This document shows, piece by piece, positions 1 through 13,782 of a stretch of 64,000 nucleotides of DNA; the stretch's first letter is position 1; every line of letters starts with the position of its first letter. The stretch comes from Rotaria sp. Silwood1 (Eukaryota > Rotifera > Eurotatoria > Philodinida > Philodinidae), in assembly GCA_905250075.1 (NCBI GenBank), contig CAJNOP010000022.1, forward strand, positions 922,152-986,151. The letters are read 5' to 3'. The notes beneath the pieces are model-generated. The model was given only the letters and a program-made list of their open reading frames with translations. It was not told the DNA's origin and did not search any database. The position numbers and the translations under genes were made by a program.

Positions 1-1145
1 GTGAACACCAGTGTCAGTGTATGTACTGATTCAGTGAACACCAGTGTGACTTTATCGGTGATCAGTATACTGAAACTGCACATCCCTAGCGTAACCAGAA
101 AAAAGTTGTGCGGAATTCAGTTGTTTCATCTTATCTGTGAAGGAGACGAAGGTCCTTTGATAACACTGCTAGAGAGGACTTCAAGTCTTCTACAGAGAGA
201 TGAGTCCATGTTTATTTACGGTATTAAAATATTTACTTGAGAAAATCATGGATTTAGTTATAAATTAATAATATTCATTTTGCGAAACTATTTCATGTAC
301 TTAATTCTATTAGTAAGCAATCGAGAAAATCTTCTAGTAGAAACCTATGAGGATTCATCCTTATGCTCTATCTTTCTCAAGTTATTATAATTTTAATGAG
401 TTTCTTATCTCTGGCTAGGCATTGGTAAAAAGTCAGTTTCAAAAATTCCAACTTGTGATTTTACTCCTAAGCAGATCTCATGAACGTTAGAATGTCCTAG
501 AGATTTCAATCAAAAACGAGATGTTGTCCTTGAGATATCAAATAGTGAAAACGTTTGGTTCTGTTACCTTTTCTTATGATATATGATTGTTTTTGAGTAT
601 CCAATGTTTCAAGAAAAAAAATCTCTTTACAGACTGACATCTTCAGATCATTCTAGTGTCCACAAGACCTACTTATAGACGAAATTTCTGGTTGAAACTC
701 TGTATTCAGTTTTCTCACCAATATCTTGTCAGCGGAAACCAAATTCAGTAGAATTCTAATGATTTGTGACAGATAGGAGCATGGAGAAGAACCCTTAAAG
801 GTTTTTACCAGTCGCATCAGGACTTACTTATAGATAAAATCTCAGCTCGATTGACAAGTCACACTTGAGTACTCTTTCTCATAAAAGAAAAATTCTCAAA
901 CATAGAGTTTCAACTTCAACAAAAAAATAAAAACTTGAGAATCGGTAGTCATACAATGTTTAATTCAAACGTTGAAAAATACCATATTAGAAATTCATCA
1001 AACAAAAAAGAAATCTAGACTAAAAATTTCTTGTTTTGAATGAAAAATCTTCTCTATTTATCTATCTGTTATTTTTAACTTCTGTAAATCATTAATATCT
1101 TATATACATATATATACATATGTAATAATTTTCTATTAAACTTAC
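1..1145. other. Intronic/flanking sequence left of the ZDHHC17-like gene
   Basis: This stretch follows the donor site of the last visible exon of the minus-strand palmitoyltransferase gene and probably belongs to its next intron. A reading frame is open from base 1 to 240 on the plus strand, but it has no recognisable domain. The 14-mer GTGAACACCAGTGT occurs at 1-14 and again at 34-47, a 33-base spacing that may be the edge of a small tandem repeat. I see nothing else of note here. Confidence 0.5.
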
Positions 1146-3875
1146 CAATTACAATGATGATCAAATTTTACTATACATGATCCATCTACAGGACAATGTT
1201 TTGATCTTAATGGTCGACGTATAAGACAAGTAACACAAAAATGATCTAATGTCCATCGTGGATCACGTGCAAATGCAATACAACTTTTTTCTTTTGTTAA
1301 ATTATTTCCATCAATAGTCATTGTTTGTTGATTTAAAAATCCTGGATTCAATTTTTTACAACAATATACACAATAAAGACCATATACTGTTGAAAAATGA
1401 TAAATAAAATTTATTATTGTAAATTTATTTTCTTGTAAATAAATCCAATAAGTAACATACATTAATATTGTTGATGATAAAACATATGAAAATGCTAAAT
1501 TATCTCTTGTATATAAATCAAATATAAAATAATTAAATAAATGTGTACAACCAAAAATAACAACAATTGGAAATATAATACGTATCCAATAATTATATTC
1601 ATATGCATTAGCTGATAAACCAATTAATGTTAGAACAAAAAACATATAAAATCTTGTTAACCATCTTCGATTATATTCATTTGTAACAAATCGTTGTAAA
1701 AATTTTGGTGTTATATTTACTTTACTTGATAGTATACGTTCATCAAGTACTCTAGCAGCATCTGAATTTTGTCGAATGCGTGCAAAAAATGATGGATCTA
1801 AATTGTCACTATTTTTTAAATGAATATTTATTTGTGGATTTTTTAACAGAGTATGAAAACTTATTGAATTTGTACTATTTATTGAAAAATGCAATGGAGT
1901 AAAACGACGAATCGGTTCTTGATAATTAATATCTGCGCCAAATGTCAAAAGAAATTGTGTACAACAAACATGTGATGAATTTGGTAATGGAACATAACTT
2001 GGTGATGGACCAATACATGAATATATTAATGGTGTAAAACCTCGTCCATCATGACTATCAACATCAACACCAGAACCAAGTAAATAAGCAAGAATTTTTA
2101 TTTGACCATATTGAGCTGCAATATGGATTGGTTGAACACCATTTACATCAGGTAAGTCAATAGCTGCTCCATTATCAACAAGAATAAAGAAGGTTTCAAC
2201 ACAACCTTGTCGACCTAAATATATATATACATATATGACAACAGAATATACGATGTTTATACGAAAGTCATGATAAAGATAGAAAAAAAAATATTTAGAA
2301 TGAGTGACAACCAGTTGGATTCACAATTTTCAGACCCGCTCTCAACAAGCTCTAGAAGATGTTCATTGTAGTCATAGATAAAGATGTAAACTGATATATC
2401 GATTGGTGGCTGATATTTTTCGATGAATTTTTTAATAAATTATTTTAATGACGAGAACTTTTTAATCGAATAAGATAGAAGATGATGGTAGAGAACTTAT
2501 TGACAATATATTACATGGTAACATTTTTGAAAAATTGATGCAGAATGTTGGAAATTTTTAGAAATCACATGTCTCATTTTTATGCCATTATGGTGGCTCA
2601 GGCGATTGGCTTATACATCTACTCATGTGTCGGAATCTATCTGCTTTTAAAATGATTTGTGAAGAAAGATTTCTAGATTCGTATTGAAATTTATTATAGT
2701 TTACAAGAGTTTGTATTAAAAAAATTAAATGAATTTACAAGCCTTATACTCAGTTCATAGAAATCATTAAAAGAAAAAAAATATCTGCATCCTAATGGAT
2801 AATGACACAATATGTAACTATATATATATATATATATAAACTTTAGAATTTTTTTAGAATGAATTAGAGGCAAATTTTTGAAAGATGATGTCAAGTTTTT
2901 TGAAGATAAATTGTGCCTTATGACACACTATCATTTAATTTTAAAAAATTGATTTAGTAGAACGACGTTAATAACAGTTTCAAATTAAGATTTCATGTTA
3001 TTTCAATAATATTGTTTGCTTAATACTAAATAATTTCTAAGAAAACATTTCACTAACTAATTGCGAACAGCTACACTAATACGACAAAAGTATTTATAGT
3101 CATTATATACATTTTTTTTTCTACAGAGGAAATTACTTAGCATGTAAACTTGTAATAAATGCTCCACATACGTTATTTTTTTTTGAATTAAAAACGAACG
3201 TAAGAATGCAAAGCGCAATCTGCAAATGCTTCACTTCAATTCGTAACTATATAAATCATTCTTTCCTGAATGTGTCTGTAGGAAAATGAAAACTATTTAT
3301 CGATAAAAATGATTTGATTATAAATGAAAACTCTACATACATGCCCAATGTAATGGTGTTGATTTGAGATCACCACCTACAACATCCACTTTTGCACCTT
3401 TTGCAATTAAATATCTTACTAATTCTACATGATTATTAATTGATGCCCAATGCATTAAATAGCATCCTTCATTATCTGGTGTATTCACATCACTTTGACC
3501 TGATTCAATTAATTGTTTAACGCGTTCTATTTCATTATATTGTACAGCTTGAACAATATTCATATTTGCAGGATCTGGCTTTTCAGGTTGTTCAGGTACA
3601 GGTTGAGAAAAATGCATTTGTGAATTAGCATGTGCACATGTCGAAGAATGCGTATGCGAATGTCCATGTCCGTGTCCATGCCCTTTCCCTTGACCATTTG
3701 AACCAACATTTGAAGCAGCAATAGAAGTCAATAACTGTTCATATGCTGTTTCTGTTAAATCAGGACGCATTGCTTGAAGACGAGCAAACATTTGCGGATT
3801 TTTTTCTTGTAATTGAGCAAGCATTGCTGCTGAATCTTCTGGTGATAATGATGGACGAATTTGATTGTTGTTCAT
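1146..3875 (-). CDS. Ankyrin-repeat DHHC palmitoyltransferase, ZDHHC17/HIP14-like (partial, 3' end off window)
   Basis: Two exons are readable: 3875-3341 and 2214-1146. They join in phase, the donor following HWA and the acceptor restoring HWACRQG, which matches the HWATRQG of animal ZDHHC17. The family S-palmitoylates vesicle and synaptic proteins at the Golgi, using ankyrin repeats to bind substrates. The N terminus holds a Gly-His-rich stretch (about residues 63-85). Ankyrin repeats follow from about residue 105 (LMHWASINNHVELVRYLI, then STPLHWAC). Hydrophobic segments lie in exon 2 (FYMFFVLTLIGLSANAY and later helices). The CRD then reads CVTCLIRRPLRSKHC and ends in DHHCNW at the donor. 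The catalytic DHHC is intact, but the usual Pro after it is Asn. The rest of the CRD and the last membrane helices must lie beyond base 1. The ATG at 3875 is the first Met of the open frame. The visible protein is about 534 residues. Confidence 0.88.
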
Positions 3876-5636
3876 AATGACAATTTTCTTTTTTTTTCAA
3901 CTGTTGCTCGTTGATTTAGTTATTTATTGTACTGTTGTCATCGTCTTTTTTGCCGTTGCTACAATTAAAGTCGACAAAATTCTAACAGAAAAGAAAAAAA
4001 GACTTGAAGTTTTTTTTGTTGATGTACTCAGTAGAAGCGAATGATCTTCCTTGGCAACACGAAGTGAGTCACTAAATACTATTTTAATAATTATAGTATA
4101 TTATTTTTATTTTCGTATTTTATGATAAATAATTATGAATAAAAAATATAGGATATCATTAATATTGACAAATAAAACAAGTTATATTTATCAGTAAAAT
4201 TTCATTGGTATTTAGATAAACCAATCAAAGAATTGAACTCGACACCAATGAATGAAAGATAATCATTTATTCCTTTTTTTTAAAATACTAATTGATCTAA
4301 GTATTTCAGATGTGTCTGTCATAATTTTTTTTGATAATATTGGTTTCATTGTTGGTCTACGTGAAAAATTTGACTGGTTTCGCATGTTATGTCGTTTAAA
4401 TTTGGAGAACAAGTAGAATATACAGGTCACAAATGTGCTTGTTTACCAAGTAAACAAGATTTATACATTTGGAATGATCTAACACAAAAATAATAGCACT
4501 TCTGATCTTAAATAAACATATAGAAATAGTCGATTTATGAATGAATGTAAAATTGATTTATTTATGATTAAAAGTTTGTTTTTTAATAAAGAATGATCAG
4601 TTGTTTAAGGTAAGTTCTCGTTTTAAAAACAATTTTATTACTAACTATCGAATCTTGATTAGAAAATTCTTGGGATCGATTCTAGACTGATCGACGGACT
4701 CTATTCTAAAAGTCTGAGCGAATATTTATTTAATTATACTAATGAGGAAATCACTCGATTGAATAACTGGCGTTCGAGATGAGACTCCAGTCATTACGTA
4801 CGGTCTCTTGAGACTAACGTAAGAGGAAGTTTCCCAATGCTCTCTCCTTTTACCCTACACTAAATGTTTTACTTTTGACATGATAGTTATAAAAAAAAAA
4901 ACTAAACAAACGAAGTTCGACCTAAAACTTTGCCCATAGACAGCTCTTGAATTTATTAGAATCTTCTACAAATATTCAATCAAGACAAGTGATATCTCCT
5001 CAAAAAAAGACTAGACTCTCCGACCTTTTGCTGAAGTATTATAGGTTTTCGTTGTCTTGATATCTTGAGAAGAGATCATGCTTTTTCAACTGAAATTTTT
5101 AGTCGATTCTGATGATTTCAAGAGATACCTGTTGATAAAGATTCAGGTTAAAATTTGTTTGTTTGGCTTTGTTAAAATAAATATCGTGATAAAAATTAAA
5201 AAAATCAGTATAACAACTATAAATCTAACAGAGAGTAGCGCACCGAACATAATCTTTCTAATGCCAAAAGATCCCAGGTAACGACTGAAGTTTCATGTCA
5301 AACACGAGATATCAACTGGAATAGTTCCCTCGTAAGATCATTGTCAAGATAACCCAAGAAATGAATAGAAATAATTGTTGAGCCGATTGAAACGTACATA
5401 TTTCATAAGAGAATATATATTTGAATTTATTATGGCTTAGTAAAACATTATTAGACACCTAATATACATAAATAACGTTATTGTGGTTAAATATTTATTC
5501 AAAAAACAAAAAAAATCAATTATATATATATATGAATAATATTTAACATAAGTTATTTCTTATCAAAAAAAAAAAGATTTTTTTTCTTAGTTATACAAAT
5601 CCATTTCTGTTTTATTAAATTATAGATAACATCATA
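3876..5636. other. Divergent intergenic region between ZDHHC17-like and VPS26
   Basis: This 1.76 kb spacer separates two divergently transcribed genes and should hold both promoters. It is AT-rich, with poly-T and poly-A runs and a TA run near 5521-5533. Short open frames here show no coding character. A splice-acceptor-like site (AAATTATAG at about 5618-5626) lies just before the VPS26 start, so a 5' untranslated exon or a trans-splice site is possible. Confidence 0.5.
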
Positions 5637-8600
5637 ATGGATATATTAGGTTTAGGATCAAAAGTTGATGTAGATTTTATACTTGATCCTCAAGGTCAAC
5701 GAAAACAGATTGATGTTAAAATTGATGATACAAAACGATCATTACAATATATTTATTATGATGGTGAAGATGTTAATGGAACGGTAAAAAATAATATAAA
5801 TTAAATATATTATAGTAATTTTATTAGAAATTTATTTAGGTGCAACTTAAATTAAAGAAAAATAATAAAGTAGAACATCAAGGAATTCGATTGGAATTTA
5901 TTGGACAAATTGGTCAGTATTATTTCGAACAAGGATTTTCTGTCTAAACATGATCGAAAGTTCATTATGTCTAAGATAAATATAGAATTTATGAAAAAGA
6001 ATTCGAATAAGAGTTATTTGAGAATATATAAAATACAATCTAACAGTATTTTACCATTCTATGAAAACAAATAGCAAATGTAACCAAGATTGTATATAGC
6101 GATGACTCTTTCAAGATTTTTCGAATAGTCTAATCACTTTTTCACCTAGTTGAAGAGGTTTTTTCCCACATGTACATTATGATTGGCTTACTTACTACAA
6201 TTTTCAAAACTAACTTGTTATTTTATGTTTTCACTCTTAGAATCAGAGACTGTCACAGAGCAGGGCAAAACTTGTTGCCCTGATTCAAAAAAGTTTTTAA
6301 CAGAATCTGATTAAAATTCTGTATTTTTATTCGAAAACCGATTAAAATGGCAATATTTTTATTGAATTTTAACATAATTATTTGATGTTCAATCGATTAG
6401 ACTTTGTTACTAGATCAACACTTTTATATTTCATTTAAATTTATTTTTCTAGTACCTGTTTTAAAGAAGTTTTCATGTCAGAAGGCTTTCTTGCTTAGCT
6501 CAAGAAGTGTTTGTGGATTAAAAAAAAAAGTTTAACCAAGGAATCCAATCAAATGTTGCCTGTTAATTTGAAGAGAAGACTTTATTCAGCTCTGTTGAAA
6601 AATAGCCGCCTTTAGTTTAATAGCCACGATAAATAAACAATCATTTTATATTAGAAGTTCGTTCACAGAAGCACAACAAAGGCAAAATAGAAGCTAATCT
6701 GATTCCTAATTTTGTTTTCAAAAATTCTGAAATTTCGTAAGATTTATGAATGTCAAGCTTGATTTTTGAGTAACAGACAATTGTTTTACAATTAAAATCA
6801 CTTTACTCCTATTAAACAATTTTTTTCAATAAAAAACTTAGTATTCTGCAATATTTAGCTTCTAAAACGTCTACCAACAATAAAAGACTAAAGTTCAGAT
6901 TTAAATTGATTGTTTTTGGATTAAAAATCAATTGTAGTAGCACTACTTTAATCAGATTTTATCATCTAATAGACAGATTTCATTCTATTTAAAATCTTTT
7001 TTCATCTATTATAATCGATGATTCAAAATAAAGCAATTATAAATGATTATTAGAAATCGATTTTAATTGATTAAAGTTATTTCACCCAAAATATTATTAA
7101 AAAATCTTACAATTAAATGAAATGTGTCTTTTTGACTGAAAACTCTGACTAAAGGGAGTCTAAAATAGTGCTAGTTCAATTAACATTTACGTCAGACACA
7201 ATCGATTTTAATCTGATCTTTAATCATTTTTCTATACGAACAAATGAGTCTCCGAATATATTTTTAAATGTTTAGTTCTATAGGTAAATGCGAGAAAAAA
7301 TCTAGGCGATGAATAGAAGGCCAGTATTGGTAGGGTTAGATGAATCTTCGTAATAGAAAGCCATTATTTTTTATTCCATGAAAATGGAATATGAGTTTTA
7401 TTTATTGCTATTTTAGTTTATACGTTGAACAAGCAATTATTATCGTATGTTGAAACATGATATGTGAAAGATCGACCTAATATTACACGTACTATTTGTC
7501 GTAATAAGAAGTTCAGAAAAAAAATGAATTTTTTAAGTTTCACTTTCAAAAATACATCTTTCATCCGTATCATTATTGAAAACGGTTGAAAATCGAATAA
7601 TCTGATTCTAATAGTAGCATTTTCATTCAGTTTTTAAACATAAGAAGTCCATTAAAATTATATGGCTTCTAAAGCTTGTACAGCAGTGCTTCTTTCTGGT
7701 ACATGATGGTGTTTAATTATATAATAACTTTGATTGTGGCACTTTAGAAATAACATAAAGTATTGGTACGAAATTCGGAAGCAATCACATAATTTTTATG
7801 AAGATTTTAGATATTGTACTAGGCTTACTTAATTTAGATGCCCTGAGGGCAGGGCAGAGCAAAAAAAACTATCGTATGACGGTCTCCGTGTCATATATAT
7901 GCTGTTTATTATTTAAACTTTGCTTGGTAGAGATCTATCTATCTCATATATTGTAGTCTGATAGGTTTAAATCAAGATGAATAAGTAATCAATGGTTTAT
8001 ATGAGTAAATAATGGATTAAAAAATTAACACAATAGTAGTGTAAAGGGTATTATCCATCGTTGATCTCTAAAGAGAATTGACTTTTCCATAAAATAGCTT
8101 CGAAATTATTTCAAATATTTGGACAAATAGAAATCAATAGTTTTGTCGAGAATTGATAGATGATTCTATTGCGTAAAAAGAAATGTTTTTGTATACGTCA
8201 CTAATTAAAAGAAAATTCAAACATTAGAAACAATATAAACCTTTGATCAATTTAGTTTTTTTTTCAAAAGATTCTGGTACATTATGAATATTTCCCTTAT
8301 ACCTTTGAGGCTATTAGCAGTAATATGGTCTTAATTATTAATATTCACGTTAAAGAAGCAACATGTATTTGAAAAAATTCTTTCTATACAATTTGTCAGA
8401 TCCAAACAAAAAAATATTACACTTGTCATAGCGATACTTTGATTAAATATTATTTTTATTTTAATAAATTTCTTTTTTTCAGAAATGCTCAATGATCGTA
8501 GTACAGTTCATGAGTTTCTAAGTCTATCAAAATTACTTGCATTTCCAGGTGAATTAAGTGAAAGTACATCAATAGATTTTAGTTTTCCAAATGTTGAAAA

Positions 8601-9495
8601 ACCCTATGAATCTTATATTGGCATTAATATTAAATTAAGGTAATTAATTTCCATTGAGACGAATAATACAAAAACAATAAATATTCTTATAGATATTTTC
8701 TTCGTTTAACAATTATCAAACGTTTTTCAAATAATGTCTTTGAACGTGATATATGTGTTCAACAATTATCACAATATCCTGAAATAAATAATAGTATTAA
8801 AATGGAAGTTGGTATTGAAGATTGTTTACATATTGAATTTGAATATAATAAATCAAAATATCATTTAAAAGATGTTATTGTTGGAAAAATATATTTTCTA
8901 CTTGTTCGTATTAAAATCAAACATATGGAAATAGCTATTATAAAAAAAGAAAATACAGGTACAGGACCAAATATTTATGCTGAAAATGAAACAATTGCAA
9001 AATATGAAATTATGGACGGTGCACCAGTTCGAGGTAAAGAAGAAAAAAAGGCAAATGTTTTTGGTTTTAAATGAAAAAATTTTTATTTAGGTGAAAGCAT
9101 TCCAATACGTTTATTCTTGGCTGGTTATGAATTAACACCAACAATGAAAGATATTCAAAGAAAATTTTCTGTTCGATATTTTCTTAATCTTGTTTTAGTT
9201 GATGAAGAAGAACGACGTTATTTTAAACAACAAGTCATTGATTTTTCTTTTGTTTTTTTTTTTGAAAAAAAAGAATTTTTATTTTTTATTTTCTGTTTAG
9301 GAAATTGTTCTTTGGAGAAAACAAGATAAAGATAAAGATAAAACAAAACAATCAAGTAAACAATATGCTCATTTTCAACGACCTAATACAACTAATCAAT
9401 CTGAAGAAAATCAATCAGGAATAAATCCAAGTGAAAAATCACCTGTTAATGAAGTTTTCTCGTCGGAAAATAATAGCGATGTTCCCAGTGATTGA
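5637..9495 (+). CDS. VPS26: Retromer subunit VPS26
   Basis: Six exons (5637-5783, 5840-5912, 8483-8639, 8693-9033, 9091-9233, 9301-9495) join in phase to 351 residues, close to the 327-336 of animal VPS26A/B. VPS26 is the arrestin-fold subunit of the retromer trimer with VPS35 and VPS29, which recycles cargo receptors from endosomes to the Golgi or plasma membrane. Signature stretches are [63 protein letters not shown] and [14 protein letters not shown], all near-identical to the animal protein. The C-terminal tail after EIVLWRKQ is Ser/Asn-rich and divergent, as usual. Intron 2 is 2,570 bases, far longer than the others (50-60 bases). An AATAAA at 9522-9527 is a plausible poly(A) signal. Confidence 0.97.
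5913..8482. other. Unusually long VPS26 intron 2
   Basis: This 2.57 kb intron has no convincing exon on either strand. It contains a short GGGCAA/TTGCCC hairpin near 6264-6284, a GGGCAGGGCAGAGC patch near 7847-7860, and recurrent ATTAAAATC-type words between about 6310 and 7220. These hint at an old, decayed insertion, but I could not define its ends. Confidence 0.35.
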
Positions 9496-9874
9496 TAATT
9501 AACATTTTACAATATTTATAAAATAAACTATTTATTTCCATATTTATATATTTTATGCATTTATTGCAATTATTCAATTTTTTTTTCTCTTTTGTCTTTC
9601 CATAATTTTTTCCATTTTTTATTATAATGATTCGTATGAGTGTGAACAAAGTTTTTATTTGATATGTAATTCATTCTCATAACAAATCGAACTAAGTAAC
9701 AAACATTTGTTGACCTAGTTGATAACTAATAATCGATTGTCGTTTGCTTTGTTTTTTTTTCTTTCTTAATATGCATCTGTACTTTTTCAAATTTTATCTT
9801 CTAATATCACGAAAAAAAAAATAGGGAAGAAAATTTTTCATTGTAATTCTAATTCTAATATTTCTTGCAGACCA

Positions 9875-11282
9875 ATGGTCGAACGTAATTCCGATGAATT
9901 GTTGTCATGTAAATTATGTCCTGAAGATGCAAAAAAAAATTTCTGTGTAGCAAATTGTATTGGATGTAAAGATTTATTTTGTTTTGTTCATTTAATTCAA
10001 CATCGTCAAGAATTATCAAATGAATTCGATCAATTAATCAATCAACATAAAGATCTGAATGAAAAATCATTTAATCAATTAAATATAAAGCAACATTTAG
10101 AATATATTGATAAATGGGAATATGACATAATTGAATTAATTCATCAACATACAAAAGATGTTAAAGAAAAAATTCTATGCATATTTAATGTATATAAATC
10201 TGAATTAAAACGACGTCATAAATATCTAGGAGAAGAACTTAATGTGAAACGAGATTTAAATGCATTTATTGAAAGTGATCTTGAAGAATTATCACACCAA
10301 ATGAAACAATTAGATAAAGATATTCAAAATATCAACAAAGTATTAAAACAGATAAGTATCAATGAATTAAATCAGATAACCAATAAATACAATGAATCAG
10401 TAATTATTACAGGTAAAAGTTTTACTTTTTTTTGCAATAAAAGATCTTTAAGAATTTCATTTTCTTTTTTTTTTGTTCTATAATAAAGAAAAATCAATAA
10501 AATGGAATTATTTACGTGAAATAAAACTTGATTCAACCTATGGTCATATGGCAGCTAATAATCAACAAATATTTCTTGGTTGGAAAAATCGTATTGTTAT
10601 TTATAATATTGATGGTACAAAATATGATGAAACACGTTTACAGTCAGTTGAAACATATGGTGAATTATGTGATTTAATATATTCATCAACAATGGAATGT
10701 TTTTTTATTTTATGTCGAAAATCTTTATTTATTCATTATCCAACCAGTCATCAAGTAGAAATTTTATCATATATAACATTAATTAATCATAATAATCATT
10801 ATATATCAATAACAACAAATAAAAATAAATTATTTTTATTAAATGAAAAATCTCTTGATGTATGGAGATTGAATAATAAAATATTTTTATTAGATTATTC
10901 AATATTAATAACATCGATTATTAAAAATCAATTCGATGAAAATATTTGTTGTATACGTACAACTGAACAAAATTTAGCTATACTTATACAAAATCATAAA
11001 ACACATACATGGCGTTTAGATTTATTTAATATATATCCATTTCAATGTATTTATATGGGTACATCATTTGATTATTTTAATCAACCAAATCTTGGTTTAT
11101 TTATACCATTGAATAATAAGATTTATTTATTTATGAATTGGGAAACAAAATTAATGCGAATGATAGATTCAAATGGTTTAAATCAAATTATTGATTATAA
11201 TGCATTTAATGCATGTTTATTAGGTACTGAACATAAAATTATTGTGAATTATATGACACATTTAAAAGTCTATGAATTTTGA
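9875..11282 (+). CDS. B-box zinc finger / coiled-coil / propeller-like protein
   Basis: Two exons (9875-10412 and 10489-11282) join in phase 1 to 443 residues. Residues 12-45 carry a B-box-like pattern, CKLC then CVANCIGCKDLFCFVHLIQH, with Cys and His spaced for two zinc ions. Residues 50-175 are Glu/Lys/Asn-rich and helical, typical of the coiled coil that follows a B-box in TRIM-like proteins. The second exon encodes about 265 residues of beta-rich repeats (for example WNYLREIKLDSTYG and IFLGWKNRIVIYNIDG), which I read as a WD/NHL-type propeller without canonical motifs. There is no RING finger. The start follows an acceptor-like CTTGCAG by four bases, so a 5' leader is probably spliced on. 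Related B-box/propeller proteins are abundant in rotifers and molluscs, and their ligands are mostly unknown. The function here is not assignable. Confidence 0.75.
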
Positions 11283-11424
11283 AGGGTGATAATTTTCTTT
11301 TGTTTTTGTTTTTGTGTCAAACTTAGTTTTTAGATTGATATTGATACTTGAAATACTATTTGTTTTTTGTTATCCATTATTAGATTTGATTGTTATGGAT
11401 AACTTCTATATTTGATTTTTCTAG

Positions 11425-13432
11425 ATGAGTACAACTAATAATAATAAACGTGTTAATAACTTAGTCGTCGATTCAAGTGCATTCATTAGACAAGCACCAT
11501 TACATGTATGTTTAATAGTTTTAAAAAATTCTTAACCCAGATTTTATTATAATAAAACTTTTAAAGACTTAAAAAGAAAGGATTTAAATTGATTACAAAT
11601 AAGTTCAAAAAAATTTTTTCCTGACTAAAATAGTTTTTACGATAAATCATTTCGACAAACTAAACTATTCAATAAACGATTTTTAATGACAAAAAAAAAG
11701 AAATGTTTACTGCATAACATATGCTATTACTTGTACATTCGTTGTTTACAGTAAATATCAAAATCTGAAGTATATAGATTACAAAAAAAAATAGAGTTTT
11801 CAAAGCTACGACATTTAATACAAAAGATCTTATTGAATGAATAATATTTTAGAATTTGACTGATGTTGTTTATACGGTCGAAGACGTTGTCAAAGAAATA
11901 CGTGATATCAAAACGCGTGAATCACTCAATGTAGTTCTTTATACATTGAAATTTAAAGAACCAAGTACTGAAGCAATCCGTTTTGGTAAGATTGGCTTTT
12001 TTTTTTTTATTCCATTGAATTTTCAATAAATAATCATTCTCTTGTCTATATATCTTAGTAACAAATTATGCAAAGAAAACAGGTGACTATGCATTTTTAT
12101 CAGCAGTTGATCTTCGACTATTAGCATTAACTTATCAACTTTATCAAGAAACAGTTGGTACAGAAAAATTAAATTTAGAACCAAAAATAAATGTAAGTTT
12201 ACAAAGAAAAAATCTTATACAAAAAAAAACCAAAATTTAATTTATGTATACATAAAGGTTACTATACCCAGTTCAACAGTATCATTCGGTAATGCTGGTG
12301 TCAAATTAGCTGGTTTTGTTTTTCCAAAGCATGAAGTAAATGATCAAATAATTTAAATTGATGAGTTATATTTATTGAATTTTGTTCATAGGAACAAAAT
12401 GATGATCAAAATTCAGAGAAATCAACAACAGAAAATCAAATTGAAAAAGAAAATGAAGCAACAGAAAATAATAATGATGGTAATGAGGAACAAGAAGAAG
12501 AAGAAGAAGACCCTGATAATGAAGAAGATGAAGATGTTCAATCATTTGTTACAGCAGTTGATAATGAAAATGATATTACAGAATCAATAAATGATCTTCA
12601 TCTTGGTCATGATGATGATGGTAAGAAACTCAAAATTTATATTTTTATTCAAACTAATTTTTCTTGTGACATTTAATCAAGGTTGGATAACTCCATCAAA
12701 TATTAAAACTGTCAAATCAAAAGCTTTAGACAATGGAACATCAGAAAATAGTGAAACAGTTCACGAAACTCTACCTGTTGCTTGTATTACTACGGATTTT
12801 TCAATGCAGGTATTTGTTTTTTATCTAAGGCTTTACACATTTTATTGAAAACTTTTTTCTTTTTTTTTTTATAAAAGAATGTTCTTATTCAAATGGGTAT
12901 TCCTGTTCTTTCCGTTGATGGTCTTCTCATTCGAACAGCTCGTAGTTATGTATTAAAATGTCGTGATTGTCCAGGGTAAGAATTACAATCTTGTAGAAAT
13001 TCTTATTTTGTAAAAACTTCATATATAGTGTTACTCGTCAAATGACTAAACAATTCTGTCCTGAATGTGGTAATCCATCTTTACAACGTGCTAGTGTTAG
13101 TGTTGATTCATCTGGTCAACGACATTATTATTTAACTGGTCGTTATCGACCAAAACCTCGTGTATGTAGACAGATTTAGATAAATGATAATATCCTACTA
13201 TATAGATATGATTTTATTTTAGCAATCATTGCCATTGCCTCGTGGTGGTAAACATTCACATAATCCAATACGTGTTGAAGGTCAACCACGACCACAAAAT
13301 CGGCCAACAAAAAAATCATTGATGAAACGAAATGTACTCGATGATGATTATCTTGCTGGTTCTTCACCATTTGCTGTGCACGATATTTATAGCCGTGCAG
13401 CAACACTCGGTATTAAACCAACAAGACGATAA
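11425..13432 (+). CDS. NOB1: NOB1, PIN-domain endonuclease for 18S rRNA 3' maturation
   Basis: Nine exons: 11425-11505, 11853-11985, 12059-12192, 12258-12335, 12392-12620, 12682-12809, 12878-12975, 13029-13161, 13223-13432. They join in phase to 407 residues, against 412 in human. NOB1 cuts 20S/18S-E pre-rRNA at site D in late 40S particles. The PIN domain opens with VVDSSAFI (Asp16) and continues through Glu42 and GDYAFLSAVDLRLLAL, whose acidic residues bind the catalytic metal. An acidic linker (residues about 150-205, poly-Glu) precedes GWITPSNI. The zinc ribbon is CRDC (289-292) and CPEC (304-307). The C terminus has the RYRPKPR and LPLPRGGKH motifs and DDDYLAGSSPFAVHDIYSRA. The ATG follows TTTTTCTAG directly, so a spliced or trans-spliced leader is likely. 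The upstream stop lies only 142 bases away. Confidence 0.97.
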
Positions 13433-13782
13433 TTTACAAGAAGAATTTTCTTTCTTTTGTTTTTTGTTTGTTATGTTTGTCACTTTGTTTTCATGTATAT
13501 GTGACCAGCGAAAGAAAAAGAAAAGAAAAATAATTAAAGACGAATCATGCTTTTATATGTCTGATACGATAAACAATAGAAACAATGAAAGAGAAAATAA
13601 AGGGACGAACCTATGGACGTATATAATCTTCTTTTTCTTCCATCTATTGTCGATAAAATAAGTTTGCCGATGTATCTATATCACAAGTCTGTCACCAAGG
13701 TGAAGTGAACAAGTAAGTTCATATGATTCATTCATAGTTTATTTATTTATCATTGATAGTGTCCGATTTTGATCAGTCAGAA

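Noticed and set aside
1-240. 79-codon frame open from the window edge
   Set aside because: It contains a short direct repeat and no domain, and lies antisense to the presumed intron of the palmitoyltransferase gene.
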